Below are positions 34,268 to 43,153 of a stretch of DNA of 64,000 nt, piece by piece. The translations under genes were made by a program, and so were the position numbers. The DNA comes from RUG695 sp050943135 (lineage in GTDB: Bacteria; Planctomycetota; Planctomycetia; Pirellulales; Thermoguttaceae). Each line of letters opens with the position of its first letter. The stretch's first letter is position 1. The stretch lies in contig JBMNOP010000001.1 in assembly GCA_050943135.1 (NCBI GenBank), forward strand, positions 62,001-126,000, given 5' to 3'. The notes below the pieces were generated by a model that made no database searches, had not been told where the DNA came from, and saw only the letters and a program-made list of their open reading frames with translations.

Positions 34268-34564
34268 ATGAACCAAACAGCTTACAACACCGAGAAATAC
34301 CGCGTTCTTGTTTGCGGGGACGAGATCACCCTTCTCGACCTTGCGACGTGGGGAAATATCCGAACCTTCCGCATTCCGCAGGACGACCCAGCCCTTTGCC
34401 GGAAGCTCACCGAGATTCTTCAGGGGTGGGCCGTCAATACCGGCCCGTCGGGCGCCGGAGAGAAGGAATCTCCGAGCGTCAAGGACGACGCGCCGACGCC
34501 GCCTGCCGCCGAAGGTTCGGCCTCGCCAAAGAAAAAGTCCCGTAAACAGAAGAGTGCGGACTGA
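34268..34564 (+). CDS. Hypothetical small structural-region protein
   Basis: 98 residues. The first ~55 are globular (YRVLVCGDEITLLDLATWGNIRTFRI), the rest a Pro/Ala/Lys-rich tail (SPKKKSRKQKSAD). Unrecognised. Sits where a head-completion protein is often found. Confidence 0.6.
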   Translation: MNQTAYNTEKYRVLVCGDEITLLDLATWGNIRTFRIPQDDPALCRKLTEILQGWAVNTGPSGAGEKESPSVKDDAPTPPAAEGSASPKKKSRKQKSAD

Positions 34565-34578
34565 ACAGGAGAGACGGA

Positions 34579-35361
34579 ATGAGCGCGAAGAAGACGGAAA
34601 AAAAGAACGTGAAGAAGCGCGTGTCCGCCAACACGAAAGCGAAGATCGCCGAGGCGAGAGCCGGCGAACCCGAAACCGGGATCAACCGCCGCCCGTCCGG
34701 CTCCGGACAGGCAGCGGTTAGGCGCGTCATTGGTCAGATGCTCTTGATTGCCGTCGTCGTGATCGCGGTCCAGCTCTCCTGGGCCGCCATGAAATTCGCC
34801 GGCCGATCGATCGCGGTCATTCACAAGTTCCGGCAGTTCCGAGAGTTCTCTTGGGACGATCGGCCGGTCCCGCCCCCCTTCGACCGGGGGGTCGACCTCG
34901 GCGAGTTGATCCGGAAACATTTCCCCCGCACGATCAGCGACGCCGAGCGTCGGTCGGTTGCCCGTGTCTTTACCGACGCGGCCGACGCGGTCGACGCCGG
35001 AACGCTGATCAATCGGGACGATGTGTTCGGTTATCTCGGAAAACATTTGCGTCCCGTCTGCCGGAACCCGGCCTGGATCCCGCTGCTTAACACGGTTTGG
35101 GAAGGGCTCGACCTGGCCGACGACGCTCCGGCCGATAAACTCGCGGCCGCCTTGCGCGCGGTCGCTCAGGGGCTCGACGGCGTCTCGGCGCCGGCAATCC
35201 TTCTGGGCGACGCGCTGGCCGACGTTGCCGAGTCCGAGGAACCGACCCCCGAGACTCCCGCGGCCGAACCTGTCGCGCCGCAGGTCGAACCTGCGCCCGT
35301 CACCCCGACCCGGACCGGTTCGACCCGGCAGCGCAACTCCTGGGGAGGGTGGCCGTGGTAA
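34579..35361 (+). CDS. Membrane protein of the head-tail gap cluster
   Basis: 260 residues. A basic N-terminus (KKTEKKNVKKR) precedes one membrane segment (QMLLIAVVVIAVQLSWAAMKFA, ~53-74), so the large C-terminal part is probably outside the cytoplasm. It ends in a Pro/Glu/Ala linker and a Trp-rich tip (WGGWPW). Overlaps the next gene by 13 bp. Unknown; a lysis or envelope-associated role is only suggested by its neighbours. Confidence 0.62.
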   Translation: MSAKKTEKKNVKKRVSANTKAKIAEARAGEPETGINRRPSGSGQAAVRRVIGQMLLIAVVVIAVQLSWAAMKFAGRSIAVIHKFRQFREFSWDDRPVPPPFDRGVDLGELIRKHFPRTISDAERRSVARVFTDAADAVDAGTLINRDDVFGYLGKHLRPVCRNPAWIPLLNTVWEGLDLADDAPADKLAAALRAVAQGLDGVSAPAILLGDALADVAESEEPTPETPAAEPVAPQVEPAPVTPTRTGSTRQRNSWGGWPW

Positions 35362-36347
35362 CGAACCCTGTTTGCGGCTGCCTTCCGATCACGAAGGCGA
35401 ACCAAATCTGGCAGGCCGAGCAGATCGCTTCGGCCGTGCCGCTTACCGAACACGTCTGGCGTCAAGACGCCGAGCCGGGCACCTACGCCTGGGACGCCGT
35501 GTTCGAGGAGATCCTCGACCGGCGGATCCGCCTTTGCGAATCGTACGCCGAGATCGGGTTCTGCCTTTTCCCCTGGCAGATTCTTCGGCATCTTAACGCG
35601 CGGCACAAGCTGACCGACCGGTTCTACTGGAACCAGGGGTCGGTGCCGAGCTGCTCGATGCACGGCGCCTGCCATTCGGCACAGGCTTCGGTCTTGGTCG
35701 ACCTGGCGTTCGGCGCGCCGCGGGTTTACGACGCGCTCAACCCGATCTATCCGTTTTACATTGCGCGTGGCGAAAACCTCGGCGGCGGGCTCGACCTGGC
35801 CGCGACCGCGAACCAGCTGAACCGGTTCGGGACCTACGCGGTTTCGGATGTCGGCGCCGACAACATTTCCGCGCCCCGCGACTGGCGCGAATATTCCGAC
35901 CGGGCGCTCCGTCGTCAGGCGGCGGTGATCTACCTGGAACACGACCTGGTCGAGAAGATTTTCCGTGCCTGCCGGGCCGGGTTCCATGTTACGTTCGGGT
36001 CGGTCACCTGGTTCAAGGAAGGAACCATCGACCGGAACGGGGTCAAGACCCTGACCGGCACCGGATACGGCGGTCACGCGCAGTCGCTCGGCTCTTGGCG
36101 AAAGGTCGGCGGGACGGAATACGTTTTTTTGACGAACAGCTGGGGCGACGCTTACGGCACCGGCGACGAGGAAGAGCCGGCGTGTGGCGGTTGGCTTAAC
36201 CGCGACAAGGTTGCGGTCCTGGCCGAGTCGATGCCGCGATACGGCGCGCCATTTATCGCCCTTTACGAAAATCCGGTTCGGGCAAAAGACGCCAAATTGC
36301 TCGGATCGCTGACGGTTCCGTTTCCCGAGAACTTTCGCAGGGAATAG
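35349..36347 (+). CDS. Papain-like (C1) cysteine peptidase
   Basis: 332 residues, GTG start. The papain triad and oxyanion residues are visible: NQGSVPSCSMHGACHSA (Gln and Cys, ~97-113), GYGGHAQSLGSW (His, ~238) and FLTNSWGDAYGTG (Asn, ~260). The usual GxCGSCW is altered to GSVPSCSMHG. No signal peptide. Flanked by two single-span membrane proteins inside the structural region. It could act on capsid/tail proteins or on the host envelope at entry or lysis. Confidence 0.75.
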   Translation: MAVVTNPVCGCLPITKANQIWQAEQIASAVPLTEHVWRQDAEPGTYAWDAVFEEILDRRIRLCESYAEIGFCLFPWQILRHLNARHKLTDRFYWNQGSVPSCSMHGACHSAQASVLVDLAFGAPRVYDALNPIYPFYIARGENLGGGLDLAATANQLNRFGTYAVSDVGADNISAPRDWREYSDRALRRQAAVIYLEHDLVEKIFRACRAGFHVTFGSVTWFKEGTIDRNGVKTLTGTGYGGHAQSLGSWRKVGGTEYVFLTNSWGDAYGTGDEEEPACGGWLNRDKVAVLAESMPRYGAPFIALYENPVRAKDAKLLGSLTVPFPENFRRE

Positions 36348-36384
36348 TCCGCATACCCGCATACCACAGAAAGAAAGGTCTCGC

Positions 36385-36753
36385 GTGCTCGACGACGTTT
36401 TAGGAACCCTGGCCCAATCGAAAGAATGGGGTCTCCTCATCTTTTTGACCGCCGCCTTTGCGTTCCTCACCAAATATTTAGCCAAAGCGGTTGCCGAACA
36501 GCAGCGAATCAACGGCGAGCGGGAAGAACGTCTTCTTCAGGCGATGCTCGCCTTCGGCGAGACGATCCCGAAACTCGCCGCCTCAATCGACGAGTTGCGC
36601 GGCTGGCTCGCCGAACGGTTCAACGACCTGAACGAGGATCTCGGGGCCATCAAACGGGACCAGGTAACGATCTCTGCCACGGTCGTCAATCACGAAGGTC
36701 GGATTGTTAAGCTGGAAAACGGTCAGGGTTCCGAGCCCGGCGTTCGACAATAA
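36385..36753 (+). CDS. Single-span membrane coiled-coil protein (holin/spanin candidate)
   Basis: 122 residues, GTG start. A membrane segment at ~16-31 (GLLIFLTAAFAFLTKYL) is followed by a long coiled coil. One-TM small phage proteins next to a peptidase can be lysis proteins; this is an inference. Confidence 0.58.
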   Translation: MLDDVLGTLAQSKEWGLLIFLTAAFAFLTKYLAKAVAEQQRINGEREERLLQAMLAFGETIPKLAASIDELRGWLAERFNDLNEDLGAIKRDQVTISATVVNHEGRIVKLENGQGSEPGVRQ

Positions 36754-36768
36754 AAACAACAAGGAACG

Positions 36769-38175
36769 GTGAGTCCCGTGGAATCGATCCTGATCCCCAA
36801 CGGGGAAACACTCACGCTCGGCGCCGACGATGTTTTTGTTGTCCGGCAGGTCACTGCCTCCGGCCTGATCGACGGAACCGGAACGCTCGTGACCGACTGC
36901 GCGCTCCTGACCGGGAACATCGCGCCGACGGTCAACATCCACTGCAGCGACGCGGTCGCGGCGAGTTTCGACGCCTACGCGGTCAGCGCGACCGTGATCC
37001 GAATCCGGCTTCCGTCCGGGCCGGTCCGGTTCGACCTTCGCCGACGCGAGAAAGCCGGAGGCCCGTGGATCACCGTCGCCGTTCTCGCCGACCCGGCATC
37101 GCACGTGTTTGACCGTGCCGTGGTTCCGAACAGGGTCTACGAGTACCAGTGGTCCTACACCGGCGCCGAGGCGTGGAGCGAATCGAACGAAGCGTGGACG
37201 ACGGTCAGTTACGAGAGGCTTCTCGTCCTGTCGGTCGTTCTCGAGTCCGAGACCGCGCCCGACGGGCGGCAGGTCACGGTGATCCAGGCCGACCCGGCGT
37301 TTCAGACCGATGCGCTGATCCTCACCGTCCCACCACGGCTCGATCCGGCATCGGTCGCAATCATGCAGGCCGACCCGACACCCCTCACCGACGCGCTGGT
37401 TCTGCAGAACGACGCGCTCGGCCACGTCACAACGAAGGAGCAGACTTTGACCATCCGCAGAAACCAGACCCCGACATTCGTCGCGCGCATCTCACGGCCC
37501 GACGGGAGGATCATCGCGCCGACCGAAATTGAATCGATCACCTACACGGTCTCGAAGACGGTCTACGACGCGGTCGGCGTGATGCGCATGCCGGTCGACG
37601 GACACGTCGCCGTCGACGTGCCGCTTACCGCCCTTCTCGAGTTCCCGGCCGCCGATTCGTTCTGGGACGGTCTCCAGACCGACGAGGGGCTCGTCGAACC
37701 GGACGAGACGGTCTCCGGCGTGCGGATTGTCATTTTGGAGAGCGAAACGAGCGGCGAGTTCGATCTGTCGGTCTACCTCGATGGCATGTTGATCGGCGTG
37801 CGGACAACCAACGACGACGGGATCGGCGCGACGCTGACTGCGGTCGGCGTTGGTGAAAAAAGCGTCACGTTCAACGCCGAGCGGGCACTCTCCCTCTATC
37901 CGGGCGCCTATGACATGTCGGGAGGAACCGACCAGGCCGCCGCGATCCTGCCGGTCAACGGCGAGATACTGGCCGAGGCCGGAAGCGTCGGCGCGTGGGC
38001 GAACTGCGTCGAGGTGACCGATACGGCGCGTGTCCGCGGATACAATTTCAAACATTCGCCGAACACACGCGAGATTTCGGCATTCGCCGATCCGGGAACC
38101 TACGAGATGCAGTATCGACTCCTCCCGCTGACCGGAAACCCGATTGTGATCGCCTGGACCGTGGAGGTTTTGTAA
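36769..38175 (+). CDS. Hypothetical structural protein, 468 aa
   Basis: Not recognised. Beta-rich with Val/Thr/Asp repeats. Residues ~70-150 look like a fibronectin-type domain (FDLRRREKAGGPWITVAVL, YEYQWSYTGAEAWS). Two similar segments, VTVIQADPAFQTDALILTV and VAIMQADPTPLTDALVL, mark an internal duplication. GTG at 36769 or 36778 may start it. Lies before the connector genes, so a virion protein is likely. Confidence 0.6.
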   Translation: MSPVESILIPNGETLTLGADDVFVVRQVTASGLIDGTGTLVTDCALLTGNIAPTVNIHCSDAVAASFDAYAVSATVIRIRLPSGPVRFDLRRREKAGGPWITVAVLADPASHVFDRAVVPNRVYEYQWSYTGAEAWSESNEAWTTVSYERLLVLSVVLESETAPDGRQVTVIQADPAFQTDALILTVPPRLDPASVAIMQADPTPLTDALVLQNDALGHVTTKEQTLTIRRNQTPTFVARISRPDGRIIAPTEIESITYTVSKTVYDAVGVMRMPVDGHVAVDVPLTALLEFPAADSFWDGLQTDEGLVEPDETVSGVRIVILESETSGEFDLSVYLDGMLIGVRTTNDDGIGATLTAVGVGEKSVTFNAERALSLYPGAYDMSGGTDQAAAILPVNGEILAEAGSVGAWANCVEVTDTARVRGYNFKHSPNTREISAFADPGTYEMQYRLLPLTGNPIVIAWTVEVL

Positions 38176-38178
38176 CCG

Positions 38179-38544
38179 ATGAGCGCCGCCCACGACCCGG
38201 TCGTTTCCCTCCTGGCCCGTGCCAGCCGCGTCTTTGAGCGGCCGGTCCATCTCCGATCTCCGTCGGCGGACAGGACCTGGGCGCTCCATGCCGTCCGCGA
38301 GACGAGCGACACGCTCACGTATACCGCCGAGACCGCAGCGCAGGCGTTCCGGCAGGTTGTCTGGACCTACGACGCCGACGCGCTGCCGTTGGTCGAAGGG
38401 GGCTACTACATACCGCGCCGCGGCGATATCCTCACGGCGGGGGACGAACGGTTCAAGGTGGTCGAGGCGGGAGGCGTTACCTGCACCCACCGGTTCGAAA
38501 ACGGGATGACCCGCCGGATGATGATGTTCACCGAACAATGCTAG
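38179..38544 (+). CDS. Probable head-tail connector (stopper)
   Basis: 121 residues. YYIPRRGDILTAGDERFKVVEAGG fits the beta-barrel head-closure proteins by pattern. Position before an HK97 gp10-like and a tail-terminator-like gene supports it. No specific family signature. Confidence 0.5.
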   Translation: MSAAHDPVVSLLARASRVFERPVHLRSPSADRTWALHAVRETSDTLTYTAETAAQAFRQVVWTYDADALPLVEGGYYIPRRGDILTAGDERFKVVEAGGVTCTHRFENGMTRRMMMFTEQC

Positions 38545-38590
38545 GTCGCGAACGGGCAAACGGCAACCAAGAGAAAACGAACAGAGAAAA

Positions 38591-39115
38591 ATGCCAACCA
38601 TAAGGATTTCCGGTTACGAACCCTTTTTGAAGCGTCTTCAGACCGACGTCGCACGGCTCGGCCCGGAACTGGTCAAGGCGTTCGAGCCGGTTCTGGAATC
38701 GGTCGGCTCGAAGAGTCGGGACGACGCGGCCGCCGCGCTCGGCAAACCGAACTGGCTCCTCTCGGCGTCGATCCGGAAGGGGAGACTCAAAGTTTACGGT
38801 AACAGGCGCCTCTTCCTGGCAGTTGAACCTAAAGGGTCGAAAGACGACAAACCGAATACGCCGGGGAATTACGGCTTCTTTCAGGAGAATGGATATTACG
38901 TCGACCTGTCGAAAGTCCGACGTTCCCGTGCCAAAAACATCATGAAAGCGCAGAAGCGAGGGAAACGGACCAAGGCTTCTTACCGACGCGCAAGCGGCCG
39001 TTTCTTCTTCCGGAAGGCGGCGCAGCAGAACGAGGCGGCTTTCCGGGAAGAGATCGAAAAGGCGGCCGAGAAGGTCGCGGCGCAGTTTGACGCCCAGATG
39101 GGAACCGAAAGATGA
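38591..39115 (+). CDS. HK97 gp10-like neck/tail completion protein
   Basis: 174 residues. Features of the family: VLESVGSKSRDDAAAALGKP near the N-terminus, an aromatic Gly segment (NYGFFQENGYY), basic middle, and a C-terminal helix (EEIEKAAEKVAAQF). Overlaps the next gene by 4 bp (ATGA). Confidence 0.65.
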   Translation: MPTIRISGYEPFLKRLQTDVARLGPELVKAFEPVLESVGSKSRDDAAAALGKPNWLLSASIRKGRLKVYGNRRLFLAVEPKGSKDDKPNTPGNYGFFQENGYYVDLSKVRRSRAKNIMKAQKRGKRTKASYRRASGRFFFRKAAQQNEAAFREEIEKAAEKVAAQFDAQMGTER

Positions 39116-39531
39116 TACATCCCGAACAGACAATCGCCGACGCGATCAAATCGGCCGCCGGCGACGACCCGCCGCAGATCACCTGCGTGACGGCCGAGAA
39201 CGTCTTCACGACCGCCGACGCCGTCGGGCAGTGGGAGGGAGAAAACAAAGTCTACGTCGTGCCGACCAAAACCGAACCGGTCCGTGACATGCTTTCCGCC
39301 GACGCCTCGAGCGGATTCGTCAAGACCGAACTGACGGTCACCTGCCTGGGCGCGACGCGCGATGCGGCCGACACACTTATGCACGAGGTTCTGCCGGTCG
39401 TCGAGGCCGCCTTCCGGGATGCCGGGTTCGAGGCGACCCTTACCGCCATCGAGGCGGTCAACCGTTTCGAAGGCGGGTCGTGGAAAGACGAGTATTACCA
39501 AGTCCGCACGTATATCGTGTATCACCAATAA
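39112..39531 (+). CDS. Tail terminator-like protein
   Basis: 139 residues. Alpha/beta layout with TELTVTCLGATRDAADTLMHEVLPVVEAAF and a final YQVRTYIVYHQ strand, as in tail-terminator proteins that cap the tube. Assignment mainly by gene order. Confidence 0.6.
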   Translation: MIHPEQTIADAIKSAAGDDPPQITCVTAENVFTTADAVGQWEGENKVYVVPTKTEPVRDMLSADASSGFVKTELTVTCLGATRDAADTLMHEVLPVVEAAFRDAGFEATLTAIEAVNRFEGGSWKDEYYQVRTYIVYHQ

Positions 39532-39549
39532 ACCAGAGGAGACGACAAA

Positions 39550-39996
39550 ATGCCGATCAAACCGCTCATTGCCAAAGGCGTGACCCTGTCCGGGTTTCCG
39601 GGACTCGCAACCCCGACCAATTACAACCTCAAATCGTTCCAGATCACCGGCTCGTCGGTCGAAACGGTCGAGGTTTCCGACATGCAGGATTCCTCGATGG
39701 TCCGCGACTACGTGCCGGGGATGGTGACCCTGGGCGACATCACCCTCGCCCTTTCCGGGGAACCGAAAGAGCAGCTCACGTCCGGGGCGGCCGGCACCTG
39801 CTCGATCACGATCGGCACGAAGCAGATCTTTAATTCACCGGTACTCCTGACCGAACAGGGGGGGGCCAGCGCCAACGTCGGCGAAGAGGTTGGGTTCGAC
39901 ATGAAATTCAAAATTCTCAAGCCCGGGTCGATGGCGCTTGAGGGCAGCTCCGAGGGCGGATCCGAGGGCGGTTCCGAGGGCGGTTCCGAGGGCTGA
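39550..39996 (+). CDS. Major tail tube protein
   Basis: 148 residues. Beta-rich (YNLKSFQITGSSVETVEVSD, EVGFDMKFKILKPGSMAL), ends in four GSEG-type repeats encoded by 12-bp tandem DNA units. Position before the frameshifting chaperone and tape measure is the standard place of the tube gene. Confidence 0.68.
   Translation: MPIKPLIAKGVTLSGFPGLATPTNYNLKSFQITGSSVETVEVSDMQDSSMVRDYVPGMVTLGDITLALSGEPKEQLTSGAAGTCSITIGTKQIFNSPVLLTEQGGASANVGEEVGFDMKFKILKPGSMALEGSSEGGSEGGSEGGSEG
39949..39993 (+). repeat. 12-bp tandem repeat at the end of the tail tube gene
   Basis: Units of tccgagggcggt, three full plus one partial, coding SEGG repeats. Copy number could vary by slippage. Confidence 0.85.
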
Positions 39997-40021
39997 GACC
40001 CCGTAGAAGAAGGAAGAAGAA

Positions 40022-40360
40022 ATGCTTGATTTCAGCAAAGTTCAACCGTCCAAACGCGAGGTGAACATCAGCGAATGGGATCCCGGCGCCAAAGCGTTCG
40101 TCAAGGACCTGTCAGGTCTGGAATACGTCCTGTTCCGAGAATATTGGAACATCTACTGCAACGCCGACCTTTCGGCCGACGAGCGGGCCGAAGGGGCGCT
40201 CAACGCCTTTATTCTCGCGGTCGTCGATGCCGAAGGCCGACCCCTGACCGACGTGACACAGATTGGGACGATGAAAAATCTCTCGTTCCGGCCGGTGGCC
40301 CGCGTGCTGGCGATGCTCCTTGACCCTGACCGGCAGGACGACTCGCTAAAAAACTCCTGA
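40022..40360 (+). CDS. Tail assembly chaperone, short form (gpG-like)
   Basis: 112 residues, zero-frame product. Pattern of tail chaperones: EWDPGAKAFVKDLSGLEYVLFREYW, ALNAFILAVVDAEGRPL. Ends just after a slippery site, and ribosomes that shift make the long form. Helps fold the tape measure. Confidence 0.78.
   Translation: MLDFSKVQPSKREVNISEWDPGAKAFVKDLSGLEYVLFREYWNIYCNADLSADERAEGALNAFILAVVDAEGRPLTDVTQIGTMKNLSFRPVARVLAMLLDPDRQDDSLKNS
40348..40354 (+). other. Programmed -1 frameshift site
   Basis: Heptamer A AAA AAC in phase with the zero frame (CTA AAA AAC TCC TGA), two codons before the stop. The -1 frame downstream is open for 137 codons to 40767. Confidence 0.82.
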
Positions 40361-40767
40361 CCAGTTCCCCGACCCTCTACTTTCTGTTCCGGCTGGCGTA
40401 CACCTTCCGCGTCCCGGTTCATCAGATCGTCGAGTGGCCGCAATGGGAACTGATGGCCTGGCAGACCCTCTTCCGGCTGGTCGGTCCGTTGGACTGGCAA
40501 CGGGAAGACTGGCGCGACGCCAGGCAACATACCTACGAATATTGTAAGGAAGGGACAAAGTTCAAAGATTCCCTCCTCTTCAAGCCTCTGCAACGGGAAA
40601 AGACCGAGGTCGAGGAAGAGATCGAATCGCTTGAACAGATGATCGCCGAGATTGTCAAGATCGACCACGACCCGGAAGCGATCGGCGCCCTGCGCGCCGA
40701 GATCGCCCGGCTCCGAGTCCTGAAGATTTTTACCAGCGACAGCGTCCATGCCCAGCATCAACATTAA
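40355..40767 (+). CDS. T extension of the tail assembly chaperone (made by -1 frameshift)
   Basis: In the -1 frame the protein continues LLTSSPTLYFLFRLAYTFRV and then VPVHQIVEWPQWELMAWQTL, a typical GT-type extension, then a Glu-rich coiled coil (EVEEEIESLEQMIAEIV). The fusion would be ~248 residues. It overlaps the tape measure start by 20 bp. An internal ATG exists at 40453, but no SD is seen, so frameshift expression is preferred. Confidence 0.75.
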
Positions 40768-43153
40768 ACTCCAAGCCGACACAACCGATCTGGACGCGAA
40801 ACTCTCGAAGACGCAGAAGGAGCTCGGCGTCCACTACGACCAATACGGCCGGCTCATCAACAAAGAGGGCCAGTTCGTCGCCGGGCTGTCGCAGGCCCGG
40901 ATCAAGATGGGTGATTACGTCGACGAAATGGGTCGGGTCCGGAACGCCAACGGCGACCTGATGGATGGGCTCGACGGCGCGCAGCAAAGGCTCCGGATGT
41001 ACATCGACGAGATGGGAAACGTCCGGACCGTCAGCGGCGATTTTGTCTCCCTCTCACGGGAGCGGCTCGCCGCCCTCGACGAAGAGGGGAAAAAGGCCGC
41101 CGAACAGGCGGTCAAGGAAGCCGAATCGAAAGCACAACTGCGAAGCGGCGATGCCGGGTGGACCTCTGCCTGCCGCGAAGAGGCGGCGAAACGGATGAAA
41201 GTGATCCAGGAGGAATCACAGGCCCGGATCGTCGCGGCCAAGGAGACCCAGCGTGCCGAACAGGCGTCGAAAGCGCTCGGTCAGTCGCTCGCTTCGCTTG
41301 GCAGCACGGCGGGGAATATCGCGGTGGTCGCCGCCATCCTCGGGCAGACCGGCGACGGCGCGTCGCACGCCTCCCGAATGGTCGCCGGCGCCACGCAGGC
41401 GGTTCAGGTCTTTACGGCGACCGCCAACTCGATTCAAGGAATTCAGGCCGCGATGGCGGCGCTGACCGTCGCGACCGAAGGGCAAACGGTGGCACAGACC
41501 TCGCTGAATCTCGTTTCCGGGAACCTGGCCGGAATTGTCGGCGGGGCGCTGGCAGCCGGTGCGACCGCCTACGGTTTTTTCACGTCGAAGGCGAACGATG
41601 CGACCGACGCGCTCGGTCAGCAGGAAAAACAGGTCGACCGCCTCACGTTCGCGCTCCGGCAACAATCGACTATGCTTTCCACCGTTAGCGCCGTGCAGGC
41701 CGGGATGATGGCCGCGTCAACGTCTGAACTCGACCGTCTCCTCGCCGCTTATCAGGAAGTTCAAGAACTGACGCAGAAATATGAGAAGGCCGAACAAGCG
41801 CTCCTTGAAGCCGGTGCGCACGGTACGGGGCGGCAGTTCGACAAAGCGGTGGAACAACGTCAGAAGCTTTTTCAGGATCTCCAGGCCCGGAAGGCGGAGT
41901 CCGCCGAACAGTTGGCCGACCTCTTCTCACAGGACGTAGGGAACGACCCGCTGGCGGAACTCACGAAAAAGGCCGACTTCTACGCCCAGATATTGGCGTC
42001 GGCCGCGCTCCAGGGGGACGAGCTCAAACAGGCCGAAGCGGCGGCGGCAAACAACCTCAAAAAACTGGCCGAAGAGACCCAAAAAAAACAGATCGCCGTC
42101 GCCCAGGAAAAGGGGTGGGGCGATCTGCTTCACGAGAGGGAAAAAGACTCTCTCGAAGGGATCGATACCCTCGACGAGGCGATTAAGAAAGCCGCCGACG
42201 ATCTCGGGGAAGGTTCGGACCTCTATAAAATCGCTGTCGCGAACCTGACCGACCGGTTCAGCGAGCGAGCCGAGGCCGAAAAAAAGGCGGCCCGGGAGAC
42301 CGCCCAAAACGCGCTCGGGTCCGATTTCAATCAATACGCGCAGAAAACGCTCTCGGCCGAAGAGGAGCTTGAGGAGACGATCCGCCGTTGGCGTGAAAAC
42401 GCCGCGACGGCCGGCCGATCCGAAGAGGAACTCGCAACCGCCATCGACACGCTCGAGACAGAATACCGGCAGAAGCAGCGGGACCGGTTCATGCAAGAGA
42501 AAGGGATTTCCGGGCTTCTCGAACCTCCGGCGCGCGAACCGAAAGAGGAATACGAAGACGCCCTCCAAAAGTTGGCCGACGCCGCCGATCAAGGGCTTAT
42601 CAGCGCCGAGGAGAAAGATCGCGCGCTGGATGCGGCCAAAGACCGGTACACAAAGGCGCTCGACGACGCGGCCCAGAAGGAAGAACAGCAGAAGAACCAA
42701 CGCCTTGCCGAGTTGGGGTTGGCCGGATACCAGGAAAAGGTCAAATCGAAGTCGCAGAAGATGGACGAGGCGATCGAGAACGCCAAAAAAGCGGTCGCCG
42801 AAGGGCTCATCGCTCAGACTGAGGCCGACAAGATCATCGCGCAGAAACGGCAAGACCTCTACGCCGACGAGATCCGCCAGGAGGAGAATCGGCAGAGAGA
42901 ATGGCAGCGCGCCATGGCGCAGCGGATGCCGAAAGAAGAGCAACTCGCCGAGGACAAACATGGGGGCGTGACCGAGATCCAGTCCGGCTCTCAGGCACTC
43001 TACAAAGCGCTCACCGCCAACAACGACACGTATCAGTCGGCGGTCCGTCAACGTCTCGACCGGGTCGCCGGCGCCGCGGCCGAGACCAACAGCAACCTCG
43101 AACAGCTAAACTCCCTGTTTAGCCAGTTCTTTGAATCGGTGGGGATCGTCTAA
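40748..43153 (+). CDS. Tail tape measure protein
   Basis: 801 residues. N-terminal short repeats around YDQYGRLINKEGQF, DYVDEMGRVRNANGD and MYIDEMGNVRTVSGD; hydrophobic segments at ~190-280 (NIAVVAAILGQ, LAGIVGGALAAGATAYGFF); then long coiled coil. Sets tail length and enters the host envelope with the DNA. Only ~800 residues, so a tail of moderate length is expected (inference). Confidence 0.85.
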   Translation: MPSINIKLQADTTDLDAKLSKTQKELGVHYDQYGRLINKEGQFVAGLSQARIKMGDYVDEMGRVRNANGDLMDGLDGAQQRLRMYIDEMGNVRTVSGDFVSLSRERLAALDEEGKKAAEQAVKEAESKAQLRSGDAGWTSACREEAAKRMKVIQEESQARIVAAKETQRAEQASKALGQSLASLGSTAGNIAVVAAILGQTGDGASHASRMVAGATQAVQVFTATANSIQGIQAAMAALTVATEGQTVAQTSLNLVSGNLAGIVGGALAAGATAYGFFTSKANDATDALGQQEKQVDRLTFALRQQSTMLSTVSAVQAGMMAASTSELDRLLAAYQEVQELTQKYEKAEQALLEAGAHGTGRQFDKAVEQRQKLFQDLQARKAESAEQLADLFSQDVGNDPLAELTKKADFYAQILASAALQGDELKQAEAAAANNLKKLAEETQKKQIAVAQEKGWGDLLHEREKDSLEGIDTLDEAIKKAADDLGEGSDLYKIAVANLTDRFSERAEAEKKAARETAQNALGSDFNQYAQKTLSAEEELEETIRRWRENAATAGRSEEELATAIDTLETEYRQKQRDRFMQEKGISGLLEPPAREPKEEYEDALQKLADAADQGLISAEEKDRALDAAKDRYTKALDDAAQKEEQQKNQRLAELGLAGYQEKVKSKSQKMDEAIENAKKAVAEGLIAQTEADKIIAQKRQDLYADEIRQEENRQREWQRAMAQRMPKEEQLAEDKHGGVTEIQSGSQALYKALTANNDTYQSAVRQRLDRVAGAAAETNSNLEQLNSLFSQFFESVGIV

